In this document: positions 37,692 through 46,130 of the stretch, piece by piece | How the letters are laid out: every line of letters begins with the position of its first letter | Position numbering within the stretch: the first letter of the stretch is position 1 | Origin: Winogradskyella sediminis | GTDB taxonomy: Bacteria; Bacteroidota; Bacteroidia; Flavobacteriales; Flavobacteriaceae | Direction of reading: 5' to 3' | DNA: 64,000 bases | NCBI RefSeq assembly: GCF_003387355.1 | Contig: NZ_QUNH01000001.1 | Coordinates: 1 to 64,000 of the forward strand | Position numbers and translations under genes: made by a program | Notes under the pieces: model-generated | The model's input: the letters and a program-made list of their open reading frames with translations, nothing else | Told to the model about the DNA's origin: nothing | Database searches by the model: none

Positions 37692-37723
37692 ATCTCATTA
37701 ATTAAACTTTATTTTTTATTGTA

Positions 37724-37749
37724 GATTCCGTATCAAATATGGAATGACA
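37724..37749. repeat. GATTCC...GGAATGACA hairpin
   Basis: Imperfect palindrome with the shared GGAATGACA end, between ilvE and the E2 gene. Relatives at 46063 and 54583. Confidence 0.65.
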
Positions 37750-37806
37750 ATACTATTTATATTAATATACTCTCTCTTTTACTAAGAGATTGCTACGTCG
37801 CAGGAA

Positions 37807-39108
37807 TTAAATGTCTCTATTGATATCAAATTGCTCGAAATAATCGGCTACACGTCTTACGAAGCTTCCACCAAGGAAACCATCTACAACACGATGATCG
37901 AATGATAATGATAGATACATCATGCTACGTATTGCGATTTCGTCTCCGTTTTCGGTTTCGATAACTTCTGGTCGTTTCTTAATAATTCCTAAGGCAAGAA
38001 TTGCTACTTCTGGTTGATTTATTATTGGTGTTCCCATGACGCTACCAAAAGTTCCAACATTTGATATTGTGAACGTACTGCCTTTTATATCGTCTCCTGC
38101 CAATTTATTTTCTCTTGCTTTTCCTGCCAGTTCATTAACATTGCTAGCAATGGTTTTTAAATCTTTCGTGTCTGCATTTTTTACTACAGGAACTATTAAG
38201 TTTCCGCTTGGTAATGCGGTTGCCATACCAATATTGATGTCTTCTTTTACTATAATGTTATTACCATCTACCGAAGCGTTAATGTTTGGAAAATCTTTTA
38301 CTGCTTTTGCTACCGCTTCTACAAACAATGGTGTAAAGGTTAAACGCTCACCATACTTTTCTTGAAACGCCACTTTATTAGCATTTCGCCAATTAACCAT
38401 ATTGGTTAAATCTGCCTCAACATAAGCTGTAACATGCGGTGACGTGTGTTTTGAATACACCATATGATCTGCAATCATTTGGCGCATGCGATCCATTTCA
38501 ATCACTTTACCTTTGCCTTTATCGAACTGCAATTGCGGAATACGATAAGCCGTAGGATCTTTTTCGGCTACTGGTTGTGCAAATTTGTATGGCCTGCCTT
38601 CTTCTATATATTGAAACACATCACTTTTACGCAATCTGCCTTCATGACCTGTTGCCGGTATTCTGGCTAATTCTTCAAAACTAATATGATGTTCTTTTGC
38701 AATTTCGAGTACTAATGGTGAAAAGAATGTATTTGAATTTGATGTTGAAAATGAAGTTGAAGCTGATGCTTGCTGAACTGGTTTTGGTCTTTTTGGTGTC
38801 TTTTGTTTCTTTTTAGACGTCTCGACAGCGCTCGACGAGACCTTTGTTTTATTAGAAGTTTTTACCTCTTCTGAAACCTCTAAGACAGCAATTACCTCTC
38901 CAACAGGAACAACATCTTTTGCTTGAAACAAGGTTTTAACCAATATTCCAGATGCTGGCGCAGGTACTTCGTTATCTACTTTATCCGTAGCTACTTCAAG
39001 AATAATATCTCCTTCATCAAAACTATCTCCTTCAGAAATTAACCAATTGATGATGGTTCCTTCAGTAATTGATTCGCCCATTTTAGGCATTTTTAATTCA
39101 AAAGTCAT
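37807..39108 (-). CDS. 2-oxo acid dehydrogenase E2 (dihydrolipoyl acyltransferase)
   Basis: 433 residues in the usual order. Lipoyl domain (about 1-78) with the lipoylated lysine in EVATDKVDNEV, a linker, a peripheral subunit-binding domain (about 133-168, FSPLVLEIAKEHHISFEELARIPATGHEGRLRKSDV), then the catalytic core ending SLSFDHRVVDGFLGG with the active-site HRxxDG. It is the core of the branched-chain complex whose E1 is at 34324. Residues 90-97 (VSSSAVET) in the linker come from the same palindromic repeat found in E1 and PaaH. The E3 gene is not in the window. Confidence 0.94.
   Translation of the reverse strand: MTFELKMPKMGESITEGTIINWLISEGDSFDEGDIILEVATDKVDNEVPAPASGILVKTLFQAKDVVPVGEVIAVLEVSEEVKTSNKTKVSSSAVETSKKKQKTPKRPKPVQQASASTSFSTSNSNTFFSPLVLEIAKEHHISFEELARIPATGHEGRLRKSDVFQYIEEGRPYKFAQPVAEKDPTAYRIPQLQFDKGKGKVIEMDRMRQMIADHMVYSKHTSPHVTAYVEADLTNMVNWRNANKVAFQEKYGERLTFTPLFVEAVAKAVKDFPNINASVDGNNIIVKEDINIGMATALPSGNLIVPVVKNADTKDLKTIASNVNELAGKARENKLAGDDIKGSTFTISNVGTFGSVMGTPIINQPEVAILALGIIKKRPEVIETENGDEIAIRSMMYLSLSFDHRVVDGFLGGSFVRRVADYFEQFDINRDI
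38819..38841. repeat. Palindromic repeat inside the E2 linker
   Basis: GTCTCG at 38819 and CGAGAC at 38836 enclose the 16-base core TCTCGACAGCGCTCGA, one base different from the other copies. Translated in the same frame as in E1 and PaaH. Confidence 0.85.
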
Positions 39109-39281
39109 TAGTCTATAAAAATTATTGATTTAAGAATTAAAGATAATATATAACGCAATCAACAATTGTTAAAATCTCTTATTATCACATTAAAAAGCAA
39201 AAAATTCTTTAAATACAACATATCTCAAAAAATACAACTTTAAAACCTTAAATTTACGGCGTTAACCAAATAACTTTTCTC

Positions 39282-39758
39282 ATGGCACATACACTCAATA
39301 AAATAGACATCCAACTTTTAACTATTCTTCAAAAAAACAGTAACCGTACAACAAAGAGTATTGCTGAAGAGCTTGGGATGACAACCTCACCAATTTTTGA
39401 ACGCATTAAAAAGTTGGAAAAAGAAGGCTATATTGAGAACTATGTTGCTGTATTAAATAACAAAAAAATCGGCCTAAAACTAACTGTTTTTATCGGTATT
39501 ACATTACAAGGGCATACCCGAAGTTATCTCGAAAAATTTGTAAAAGAAATCAATAGTTTTCCTGAAGTTATAGAATGTCACAGGGTAAGTGGAAACTTTG
39601 ATTATTTATTGAAATTAGTTGTTGAAGATATTGAGGCGTATGAAACCTTTATCATTTCAAAATTAACCTTACTACCCTATTTAGGCAATGTTCAGAGTTT
39701 AATTGCAATGTCTACCAGCAAGGAAACAAACGCTATCGATTTGAGTCGTGTTTTGTAA
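39282..39758 (+). CDS. Lrp/AsnC family transcriptional regulator
   Basis: 158 residues. N-terminal winged helix-turn-helix (LNKIDIQLLTILQKNSNRTTKSIAEELGMTTSPIFERIKKLEKEGYI) and C-terminal RAM effector-binding domain (TVFIGITLQGHTRSYLEKF ... FPEVIECHRVSGNFDYLLKLVVEDIEAYETFI). Lrp-type proteins sense amino acids, often leucine. It is transcribed divergently from the E2 gene with a 173-base AT-rich gap, so control of the branched-chain module and of itself is the obvious inference. Confidence 0.93.
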   Translation: MAHTLNKIDIQLLTILQKNSNRTTKSIAEELGMTTSPIFERIKKLEKEGYIENYVAVLNNKKIGLKLTVFIGITLQGHTRSYLEKFVKEINSFPEVIECHRVSGNFDYLLKLVVEDIEAYETFIISKLTLLPYLGNVQSLIAMSTSKETNAIDLSRVL

Positions 39759-39780
39759 GTGATAAATAGATTAAATACTT

Positions 39781-39822
39781 CTCGATACAATTCCGATAAA
39801 AAATCGGAATCACTCAAAATGA
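39781..39822. repeat. Hairpin repeat between convergent lrp and paaY, possible terminator
   Basis: ATTCCGAT (39790-39797), AAAAA, ATCGGAAT (39803-39810), then CACTCAAAATGACC, the TGAC-tail flank of the hairpin family. It sits where a bidirectional terminator is expected and may serve as one. Confidence 0.6.
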
Positions 39823-39828
39823 CCACTT

Positions 39829-40425
39829 TTACTTTTTGAAAGTCTCTCGAAGTGTTTTATAAACATCTTCTTGAACTTTCATGTTTTCTGGCACTTCACG
39901 AAGTGGCTCAACCTCCTTTAAAGTTTCATGACAATCTGCTGGTAATTGCTGATATAATTGTGTGCCTTTTGTTTTCCAAGCAATCATTTCATCTGTAACA
40001 CCTCTAATCACTTTTGCAGGATTTCCAACTACTAAACTACGGTACGGAATTTTAGTTTCTGCTTTTACAAACGACATGGCGCCAATGATGCATTCGTCAC
40101 CAATCTCGGCATCATCCATAATAACAGTATTCATACCTATTAAGCAATTACGACCCAAATTGGCTCCATGTATTATTGCGCCATGACCCACATGAGCACT
40201 TTCTTTTAATGTGATGGATTTACCTGGAAACATATGCACTGTACAGTTTTCTTGCACGTTTACACCATCTTCTAAAATAATTTGTCCCCAATCTCCACGA
40301 ATAGCTGCTCCGGGACCAATGTAACAGTTTTTACCAATGATAACGTTTCCTGTAACTGCAGCTAAAGGATGTACAAAACTTAACTCGTGAACAACTGGAA
40401 TAAACCCATCAAAACTATAAATCAT
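39829..40425 (-). CDS. paaY: PaaY-like gamma-carbonic-anhydrase-family thioesterase
   Basis: 198 residues from the ATG at 40425 (MIYSFDGFIPVVHELSFVHP). The 27 codons upstream are not family-like. The protein is a left-handed beta-helix of hexapeptide repeats (AVTGNVIIGKNCYIGPGAAIRGDWG) with the metal-ligand histidines in QENCTVHMFPG, HVGHGAIIHGA. The C-terminal KVIRGVTDEMIAWKTKGTQLYQQL is PaaY-specific rather than generic gamma-CA. PaaY removes the dead-end CoA thioester formed when phenylacetate breakdown stalls. It is the last gene of the paa run. Confidence 0.82.
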   Translation of the reverse strand: MIYSFDGFIPVVHELSFVHPLAAVTGNVIIGKNCYIGPGAAIRGDWGQIILEDGVNVQENCTVHMFPGKSITLKESAHVGHGAIIHGANLGRNCLIGMNTVIMDDAEIGDECIIGAMSFVKAETKIPYRSLVVGNPAKVIRGVTDEMIAWKTKGTQLYQQLPADCHETLKEVEPLREVPENMKVQEDVYKTLRETFKK

Positions 40426-40531
40426 AAGAGTAATATTACTTTTAATAAATGTTAAAAATCTATAAATATGACAATAAAATGCAAGGTTTTGTATATTTAA
40501 ATACACTATACCCTAACAAATACTTAAATAT

Positions 40532-40822
40532 ATGAATCATCCTACATCATCCTTCAACATAGAGAAAGAAGATATACCTCAAATTAAATTTTCTCAAAAT
40601 GAGACACTATTAAGCTTTAAAAAGAGAAAATTAAGAGCTTATTATTTAGAACGCGGCACACAATTAGGGAATTTATTAAAAACTAAAGTAAAAATTTATT
40701 TTATGGATAGTTCTAATAAATTGCTCAGCGTAAACACTACAATATGGGCCGTTACTTCTAACTTTGTAGTTTTAAAACAAGGTATTACGATTCCTAAACA
40801 CAGTATTCTTTATATTGAATAA
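40532..40822 (+). CDS. Small hypothetical protein
   Basis: 96 residues, not recognised. No signal peptide. It has a central basic patch (LSFKKRKLRAYYLERGTQLGNLLKTKVKIYF) and a C-terminal beta-rich end (TTIWAVTSNFVVLKQGITIPKHSILYIE) reminiscent of a small Sm-like or SH3-like barrel. It is the only plus-strand gene inside the paa region, divergent from paaY. AT-rich like its neighbours. Confidence 0.6.
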   Translation: MNHPTSSFNIEKEDIPQIKFSQNETLLSFKKRKLRAYYLERGTQLGNLLKTKVKIYFMDSSNKLLSVNTTIWAVTSNFVVLKQGITIPKHSILYIE

Positions 40823-40830
40823 TTAATGCT

Positions 40831-41583
40831 TTATTTGAATCCTTTAAGTTTCTCTTTTGTAAAGTCTGAAAGCACAAGTTTACCACTTGTTGCTGCGCGC
40901 TCTGCTAAAAGCACATCCCAATCATCTGTGCCTTGCCAGAATACTTTTTTCATTTCGAGCATGGCTTCTGTATTGTATGTGCATAAGTGTTCTGCTGTAT
41001 TTTTTACAGCTTCATCTAACGCTTCAGTTGTATCAAAAACGTGTGTGTATAAGCCTTTTTGTTTTGCGAATTCTGGCGTATAAAATGTATTGGCGTCGAT
41101 AGCGATTTGCGACATCGCACTTAAGCCCATTTTACGTTCTATTGCGGGACCTACAACAAATGGTCCAATACCGATATTTAATTCACTTAATTTAATAGCA
41201 GCAAATTTTGTTGCCATACAATAATCGGTTGCTGCTGCAAGTCCTACTCCACCGCCAACGGTTTTTCCTTGTATGCGTCCAATAATGAATTTTGGACATT
41301 TACGCATCGCATTGATTACGTTTGCAAATCCTGAAAAGAAAATTTTTCCTGTTGCTTCGTCGTTAATATTTATTAATTCATTAAAACTTGCTCCAGCACA
41401 AAAGGTTCTGTCTCCTCCACTTTTAAGTACAACAACTTTTATTGCATCGTTTGTTCCTGCATCGGTTATCGTTTGTGCTAATTCAGCCAGAATGTTACCT
41501 GGCAAGGAATTGTGAGCAGGATGGAAAAACTCTATGTATCCTACTTCGTTTTTAATTTCTAGTTTTACGTATGGTGTGTTCAT
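40831..41583 (-). CDS. Enoyl-CoA hydratase/isomerase (PaaF or PaaB-type role)
   Basis: 250 residues of crotonase fold. Oxyanion-hole segments are CAGASFNELI and GKTVGGGVGLAAATDYCMAT. The position usually occupied by catalytic Glu is in SELNIGIGPFV, which keeps a glutamate. It lies next to paaZ in the paa run, so it probably does the 2,3-dehydroadipyl-CoA hydration step (PaaF). A second crotonase at 50563 is the better PaaG candidate. The two could have swapped roles; sequence alone does not settle this. Confidence 0.82.
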   Translation of the reverse strand: MNTPYVKLEIKNEVGYIEFFHPAHNSLPGNILAELAQTITDAGTNDAIKVVVLKSGGDRTFCAGASFNELININDEATGKIFFSGFANVINAMRKCPKFIIGRIQGKTVGGGVGLAAATDYCMATKFAAIKLSELNIGIGPFVVGPAIERKMGLSAMSQIAIDANTFYTPEFAKQKGLYTHVFDTTEALDEAVKNTAEHLCTYNTEAMLEMKKVFWQGTDDWDVLLAERAATSGKLVLSDFTKEKLKGFK

Positions 41584-41594
41584 ATTCTTAGTAT

Positions 41595-42014
41595 GTCAAT
41601 GCGCACTTGTTGCGCATTCGTATTATTTTAGTTCTTATTATACTTGGAAAGATCCCAATCTAAACTCAAATCCATCCAATCTGGATTCATTTGCGTTATT
41701 AGATTCTTCTTCCATGCTTTTTTCCATTTCTTAATAGTCTTCTCTCTTCTAATAGCAACCCTAATATCTGAGTGCTCTTCAAAATAAACTAATTTTTTAA
41801 TATTATAATGTCCAACGTGCGTTCCAAAAGTTGCTGCTTTATGTTCATGCATTCTTCGTTCCATATTATTTGTTACACCAACATAAAAGATGTGATTTCT
41901 TTCGTGTGTTAAAATGTATGTATAATATTTTTTTGACATTTAGTTCTTATATAGGCGACTGCATTAAAGTTTTCCGTTAATATTAATGCGACTGCGCAAC
42001 AGGTGCGCAGTGAC
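41595..42014. mobile_element. Hairpin-bounded GIY-YIG cassette 1
   Basis: A 420-base unit fitting between the paaZ stop (42016) and the start of the enoyl-CoA hydratase gene (41583). Its ends are an inverted pair of about 34 bases (41595-41628 and 41981-42014), identical at about 28 positions. Each contains a palindrome, TGCGCACTTGTTGCGCA on the left and TGCGCAACAGGTGCGCA on the right, with a GTCA/TGAC outer edge. It contains only the GIY-YIG gene. There is no transposase. Confidence 0.6.
41628..41939 (-). CDS. GIY-YIG nuclease family protein (URI type)
   Basis: 103 residues: KKYYTYILTHERNHIFYVGVTNNMERRMHEHK (GIY-YIG core, with Tyr, Arg27-28 and His), LVYFEEHSDIRVAIRREKTIKKWKKAWK carrying the catalytic-type glutamate, and the C-terminal LITQMNPDWMDLS. 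This is the single-domain URI/YhbQ-like group. A close relative is at 53261. It is the only gene in a hairpin-bounded insertion. Any target specificity is unknown. Confidence 0.9.
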   Translation of the reverse strand: MSKKYYTYILTHERNHIFYVGVTNNMERRMHEHKAATFGTHVGHYNIKKLVYFEEHSDIRVAIRREKTIKKWKKAWKKNLITQMNPDWMDLSLDWDLSKYNKN

Positions 42015-42015
42015 T

Positions 42016-44553
42016 TTACAAGAGACCAAATTGCTCAAAGTGATGATTCAAATGTTTTCTTTCTAATAAATACGCTTCATATTTATTTAATTCACCAAAG
42101 ACTAAATTCTTCAATTTAACATCTGGATTCTCTTTATAAAATTCTAAATATTTTTCGCGTTGCTCTTTAAATTTTTCAATTGCTGTTTCTAAATCAGCAT
42201 GTTTTAAATCATCTAATGTGTCTTTTTCTAACTGCGGAAACTGGCTGTTCTTTGGAAATTTATCGTAGTTATATAAACTATGACGCACTTTCTCTAAAAT
42301 CTTTTCTGGTGTATTGACATCAAAATCTTGAATTTCACCTGAAGCAATTTTATAAGTATATTCTAAATGCTCAATCATGTGTTGTGGCGTCATAATTCCC
42401 CATTTTGGTTTAGCATCTGCTTTTAAATTAGAAAGACATTCGTCAATTTTTTCCGAAGTCATCTCCACAAAGGTTTCTTGCTTTTTTTCAACCATAGTTA
42501 AAATAGTTGCTACAGCTACTAACGGACTGTCTTTTTCTGTTTTCTGACTTTCAGGACGGTTTTCAAAATTAGCATCAAAAACCTCAACATGCCACTTTAC
42601 GATTCCGCTTGGATGTTCTGCAGAAGCAACATCTCTATCTACTTTTTCTTTACATGTTAAACGCACATAAATAGTATCGTTATGATATAATGGTCTTAAA
42701 AAACGAATACTATCTAAACCGTAATTGGCTGCAACTGGCCCTTTATTTGGATACACAAATAATCCTGCTGCTGCTGAAATAATGAAATAACCATGCGCTG
42801 TTCTCTTTTCGAAAATACTTCCATCTAACGAAGTAATATCAGTATGTGCATAAAAATGATCCCAAGTTAAATTGGCAAAATTTTGAATATCATTATCTGT
42901 TAAAGTTCGCTTATGTGTTTTTAGAGACATACCAGGTTGAATATCTTCCCAATGGTATTGAAACGGATGCTGTTCTGCTTCCTTATATTTTGCATTTTGC
43001 TGGTAAATTCCAGTGATTTCGGTAATAGTGGTTGGCGAACCTTGAATAGCTGTACGTTGTAAATAATGTTTAATACCTCGCATACCTCCCATTTCTTCGC
43101 CTCCACCAGCACGTCCTGGACCTCCATGAACCAAATATGGTAATGGCGAACCATGACCTGTACTTTGCTTTGCACTTTCTCTATTTAAAACTAAAATTCT
43201 ACCATGATGAGATGCTGCATTTATCACATAATCTTTAGCAATTTTATCGTCATTAGTGGCAATAGAAGACACTAACGAACCTTTACCCATTTGTGCCAAA
43301 GTAATGGCTTCGTCTAGGTTTTTATATGGCATAAGGGTACTTACTGGTCCGAAAGCTTCACGCTCGTGAATGACAGTATTTTGAAATGGGTTATCTGCTC
43401 GTAATAAAATTGGACTAATAAATGCGCCTTTTTTGGCATCTGCTCCAATGGTATTAATTTCGTTTAAATTACCGTATACAATTTGCGCTTCTTTTGACAA
43501 ATCGTTTACCGAATCTCGAACTGCTTGTACTTGTTGATGACTAACTAAAGAACCCATTCTAACTTCTTTTAATCTTGGGTCTCCAATAGTTACTTTATCT
43601 AGTTGTTTTGCTAATGCAGTTTGCACATCGTCTACTAATTTCTCAGGAACGATGACGCGTCTAATTGCTGTACATTTTTGCCCAGCTTTAACCGTCATTT
43701 CCTTTCTAACTTCTTTAATAAACAAGTCGAATTCTGGTGTTCCAGGAACCGCATCTTCTCCTAAAATAGAAGCATTTAAAGAATCGGCTTCCATAGTAAA
43801 AGGCACAGATTCTTGTATTAATCTTGGATGCGCTTTTAGTAATCGTCCGGTTTGTGCAGAACCTGTAAAGGTAACCACATCTTGAGATTCTACAGTGTCT
43901 AGAATATTTTTAACCGTTCCGTTTATGATTTGTAATGCGCCTTCTGGCAATATTCCAGAATCAATAATAGTTCGTGCCACAGCTTCTGCTAGATACGATG
44001 ACGAAGGTGCAGGCAACACGACTGCTGGCACACCTGCCATCCAGTTTACCGCACATTTTTCTAACATGCCCCAAACCGGAAAGTTAAAAGCATTAATATG
44101 CACTGCAACTCCTTTTTTAGGCACCATAATATGATGCGCCATAAAGCGTCCTCCACGGGATAAATCGATTGCATCACCTTCGACGTGATACGGTTGATTT
44201 GGAAATAATTTTCTAAGTGAAGCGTTAGCAAATAAGTTTCCGAAACCACCTTCAATATCTATCCAACTATCTACTTTGGTTGCTCCTGTTCTATAACTTA
44301 AATCGTAAAAAGCATCTTTTCTTTTGGTAAGATATAATGCTAATTTTTTAAGCATGTTTCCACGCTCTTGAAAGGTCATTTTACGAAGTACTTCTCCACC
44401 TTTTGTTCGTCCGTAGTTTAAAATTTCGGGAACGTCTAATCCTTCTATGGCAACGCTAGTAAATGCTTCACCAGTTACTGCATCTAGAATTGGTGTTCCT
44501 TCTTCTTTTCCTGTTGTCCATTGTCCTTGAACGTAATGTTCTACTTTTTTCAT
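42016..44553 (-). CDS. paaZ: PaaZ: oxepin-CoA hydrolase / aldehyde dehydrogenase with C-terminal DinB-like domain
   Basis: 845 residues. The N-terminal aldehyde dehydrogenase domain (about 1-515) has the catalytic pair in PFTMEADSLN and AGQKCTAIRRV and the NADP loop VTFTGSAQTGR. The MaoC-like (R)-hydratase domain (about 530-680) has NLTWDHFYAHTD. Together they open the oxepin ring and oxidise the aldehyde. About 160 extra residues follow (TPQHMIEHLEYTYKIASGE ... KYEAYLLERKHLNHHFEQFGLL), matching DUF1569/DinB-like domains with conserved His. E. coli PaaZ (about 680 residues) lacks this tail. The stop lies 1 base from the GIY-YIG cassette. Confidence 0.95.
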   Translation of the reverse strand: MKKVEHYVQGQWTTGKEEGTPILDAVTGEAFTSVAIEGLDVPEILNYGRTKGGEVLRKMTFQERGNMLKKLALYLTKRKDAFYDLSYRTGATKVDSWIDIEGGFGNLFANASLRKLFPNQPYHVEGDAIDLSRGGRFMAHHIMVPKKGVAVHINAFNFPVWGMLEKCAVNWMAGVPAVVLPAPSSSYLAEAVARTIIDSGILPEGALQIINGTVKNILDTVESQDVVTFTGSAQTGRLLKAHPRLIQESVPFTMEADSLNASILGEDAVPGTPEFDLFIKEVRKEMTVKAGQKCTAIRRVIVPEKLVDDVQTALAKQLDKVTIGDPRLKEVRMGSLVSHQQVQAVRDSVNDLSKEAQIVYGNLNEINTIGADAKKGAFISPILLRADNPFQNTVIHEREAFGPVSTLMPYKNLDEAITLAQMGKGSLVSSIATNDDKIAKDYVINAASHHGRILVLNRESAKQSTGHGSPLPYLVHGGPGRAGGGEEMGGMRGIKHYLQRTAIQGSPTTITEITGIYQQNAKYKEAEQHPFQYHWEDIQPGMSLKTHKRTLTDNDIQNFANLTWDHFYAHTDITSLDGSIFEKRTAHGYFIISAAAGLFVYPNKGPVAANYGLDSIRFLRPLYHNDTIYVRLTCKEKVDRDVASAEHPSGIVKWHVEVFDANFENRPESQKTEKDSPLVAVATILTMVEKKQETFVEMTSEKIDECLSNLKADAKPKWGIMTPQHMIEHLEYTYKIASGEIQDFDVNTPEKILEKVRHSLYNYDKFPKNSQFPQLEKDTLDDLKHADLETAIEKFKEQREKYLEFYKENPDVKLKNLVFGELNKYEAYLLERKHLNHHFEQFGLL

Positions 44554-44580
44554 TTATTTTTTTATTTATGTTCATTTTGT

Positions 44581-44710
44581 CTTGAAACAAAACGAACCAA
44601 AAATTCAAGTTGAAATGAGGAATTTTCAAAACTTGTAGTACAGTTTTGAAACCTCAAAATGAAATCTAAATTTTTTCCAAGGCTTCAAAAATTCTTAACG
44701 ATTTCATTTT
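44581..44710. repeat. Nested hairpin region between paaJ and paaZ
   Basis: Three nested or serial inverted repeats in 130 bases: CTTGAA (44581) with TTCAAG (44604); GAGG plus TTCAAAACT (44617-44633) with AGTTTTGAA plus CCTC (44642-44655); AAAATGAAAT (44656) with ATTTCATTTT (44701). It fills most of the 238-base gap and looks like a folded repeat rather than a gene. It may be a structured RNA or a decayed mobile repeat. Confidence 0.55.
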
Positions 44711-44792
44711 TTTATTCTGCATTTCAACGGTGACTACCTGCTGACTTTCTCCTAATCTCTAACTGCGTAGTTGTCTAGTCTCTATTTTCTTG

Positions 44793-46001
44793 TTATACTT
44801 TTTCTATTACGCAAGCATACCCTTGTCCAACACCAATACACATAGTTACCAGTGCATATTTTTTATTTTGTTCGTGCAACTCTAAAGCTGCCGAATACGC
44901 AACTCTAGCTCCAGTAACTCCTAATGGATGGCCAATTGCTATTGCACCTCCGTTTGGGTTAATTCTTGGGTCGTTATCTTCTAATCCCCAAGCGCGAATG
45001 CAGGCCAAAGCTTGTGCTGCAAAGGCTTCGTTAAGCTCGATGATATCCATATCGTCCATGGTTAAACCTGCTTTTTCTAATGCTTTATTAGACGCCTGCA
45101 CAGGACCAATACCCATGATTCTTGGCTCGACACCAACCACAGCAGAACTTACAATTCTAGCTAATGGTTTAAGATTGTATTTTTTTACTGCATCTTCACT
45201 TGCTATGATGGTTGCTGCTGCGCCATCGTTTAATCCTGAAGAATTTCCTGCGGTTACGCTTCCGCCTTCTTTTTTAAAGGCTGCTCTTAGTTTTCCTAAA
45301 ACTTCAAGAGATGTTGATGGTTTTACAAATTCATCTTTTGAAAATTGAATTGGATCTTTTTTACGTTGCGGAATTTCGACAGTAACAATTTCTTTTGCTA
45401 GTCGTCCGTTTTCTTGCGCTTTGGTTGCCTTTTGCTGACTCCAAAGTGCGAATTTATCTTGGTCTTCACGAGAGATATTATATTTTTCGACTAAGTTTTC
45501 TGCCGTCATTCCCATGCCGTCTGTTCCGTACATTTCGTGCATTTTCGGGTTTACAAATCGCCATCCGAAAGTAGAATCGTATAGTTTTGAATCGCCTCCA
45601 AAAGCGCTTGATGGTTTTGCCATAACGTATGGTCCGCGTGTCATGTTTTCTACTCCACCAGAAATAAAAACATCTCCATCGCCTGTTTTTATGGCACGAT
45701 TAGCGTGAATAATTGCTGATAGACCAGAACTACAAAGTCGGTTAACAGTTTCGCCAGGAACGGTATATGGCAATCCTGCTAAAAGCGAAGCCATACGTGC
45801 TACATTACGATTGTCTTCTCCTGCTTGGTTGGCACAACCCATAATAACGTCGTCGTATGCTTCTTTTGGGATGTTTGGATTACGTTTTACAACTTCTTCT
45901 ATTACTAAAGCTCCTAAATCGTCTGTACGAACAGCAGATAAAGTGCCTTTGTAGTTTCCTATTGGTGTTCTAATTCCGTCTATAATGTATGCTTCTTTCA
46001 T
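44793..46001 (-). CDS. paaJ: 3-oxoadipyl-CoA thiolase
   Basis: 402 residues of the thiolase family. The acyl-carrying cysteine is in RLCSSGLSAIIHA, with NPNGGAIAIGHPLGVTGAR for the catalytic His and TMCIGVGQGYACVIE for the second Cys. The length and 'MKEAYIIDGIRTPIGNYKGTLS' start fit PcaF/PaaJ. It cleaves 3-oxoadipyl-CoA to succinyl-CoA and acetyl-CoA, the last step of the pathway. The paa context makes this role likely. No pca genes are in the window. Confidence 0.93.
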   Translation of the reverse strand: MKEAYIIDGIRTPIGNYKGTLSAVRTDDLGALVIEEVVKRNPNIPKEAYDDVIMGCANQAGEDNRNVARMASLLAGLPYTVPGETVNRLCSSGLSAIIHANRAIKTGDGDVFISGGVENMTRGPYVMAKPSSAFGGDSKLYDSTFGWRFVNPKMHEMYGTDGMGMTAENLVEKYNISREDQDKFALWSQQKATKAQENGRLAKEIVTVEIPQRKKDPIQFSKDEFVKPSTSLEVLGKLRAAFKKEGGSVTAGNSSGLNDGAAATIIASEDAVKKYNLKPLARIVSSAVVGVEPRIMGIGPVQASNKALEKAGLTMDDMDIIELNEAFAAQALACIRAWGLEDNDPRINPNGGAIAIGHPLGVTGARVAYSAALELHEQNKKYALVTMCIGVGQGYACVIEKV

Positions 46002-46062
46002 TTTTGAAATTGATATTGAAATTGAATTTTCTATTTCAAATTAATATTTTACTCTTATTGTG

Positions 46063-46087
46063 GATTCCTGCCTGCGCAGGAATGACA
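46063..46087. repeat. GATTCCTGC...GCAGGAATGACA hairpin
   Basis: ATTCCTGC (46064-46071) with GCAGGAAT (46076-46083), then GACA. Nearly the same as 54583-54607. It sits between the zinc peptidase gene and paaJ. Confidence 0.8.
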
Positions 46088-46130
46088 AATTGTTATAAAC
46101 AATAAATTGTCTTTTTTTAGCAGGAATTGG

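Noticed and set aside
37666..37698. N-terminal extension of IlvE starting at 37698
   Set aside because: These codons are the hairpin repeat itself (stem GCCCAC/GTGGGT) and have no family likeness. The ATG at 37665 fits better.
43652..44255. Antisense open frames within paaZ and other long genes
   Set aside because: They lie opposite strongly conserved enzyme domains, lack family motifs or signal peptides and are expected by chance in this codon usage.
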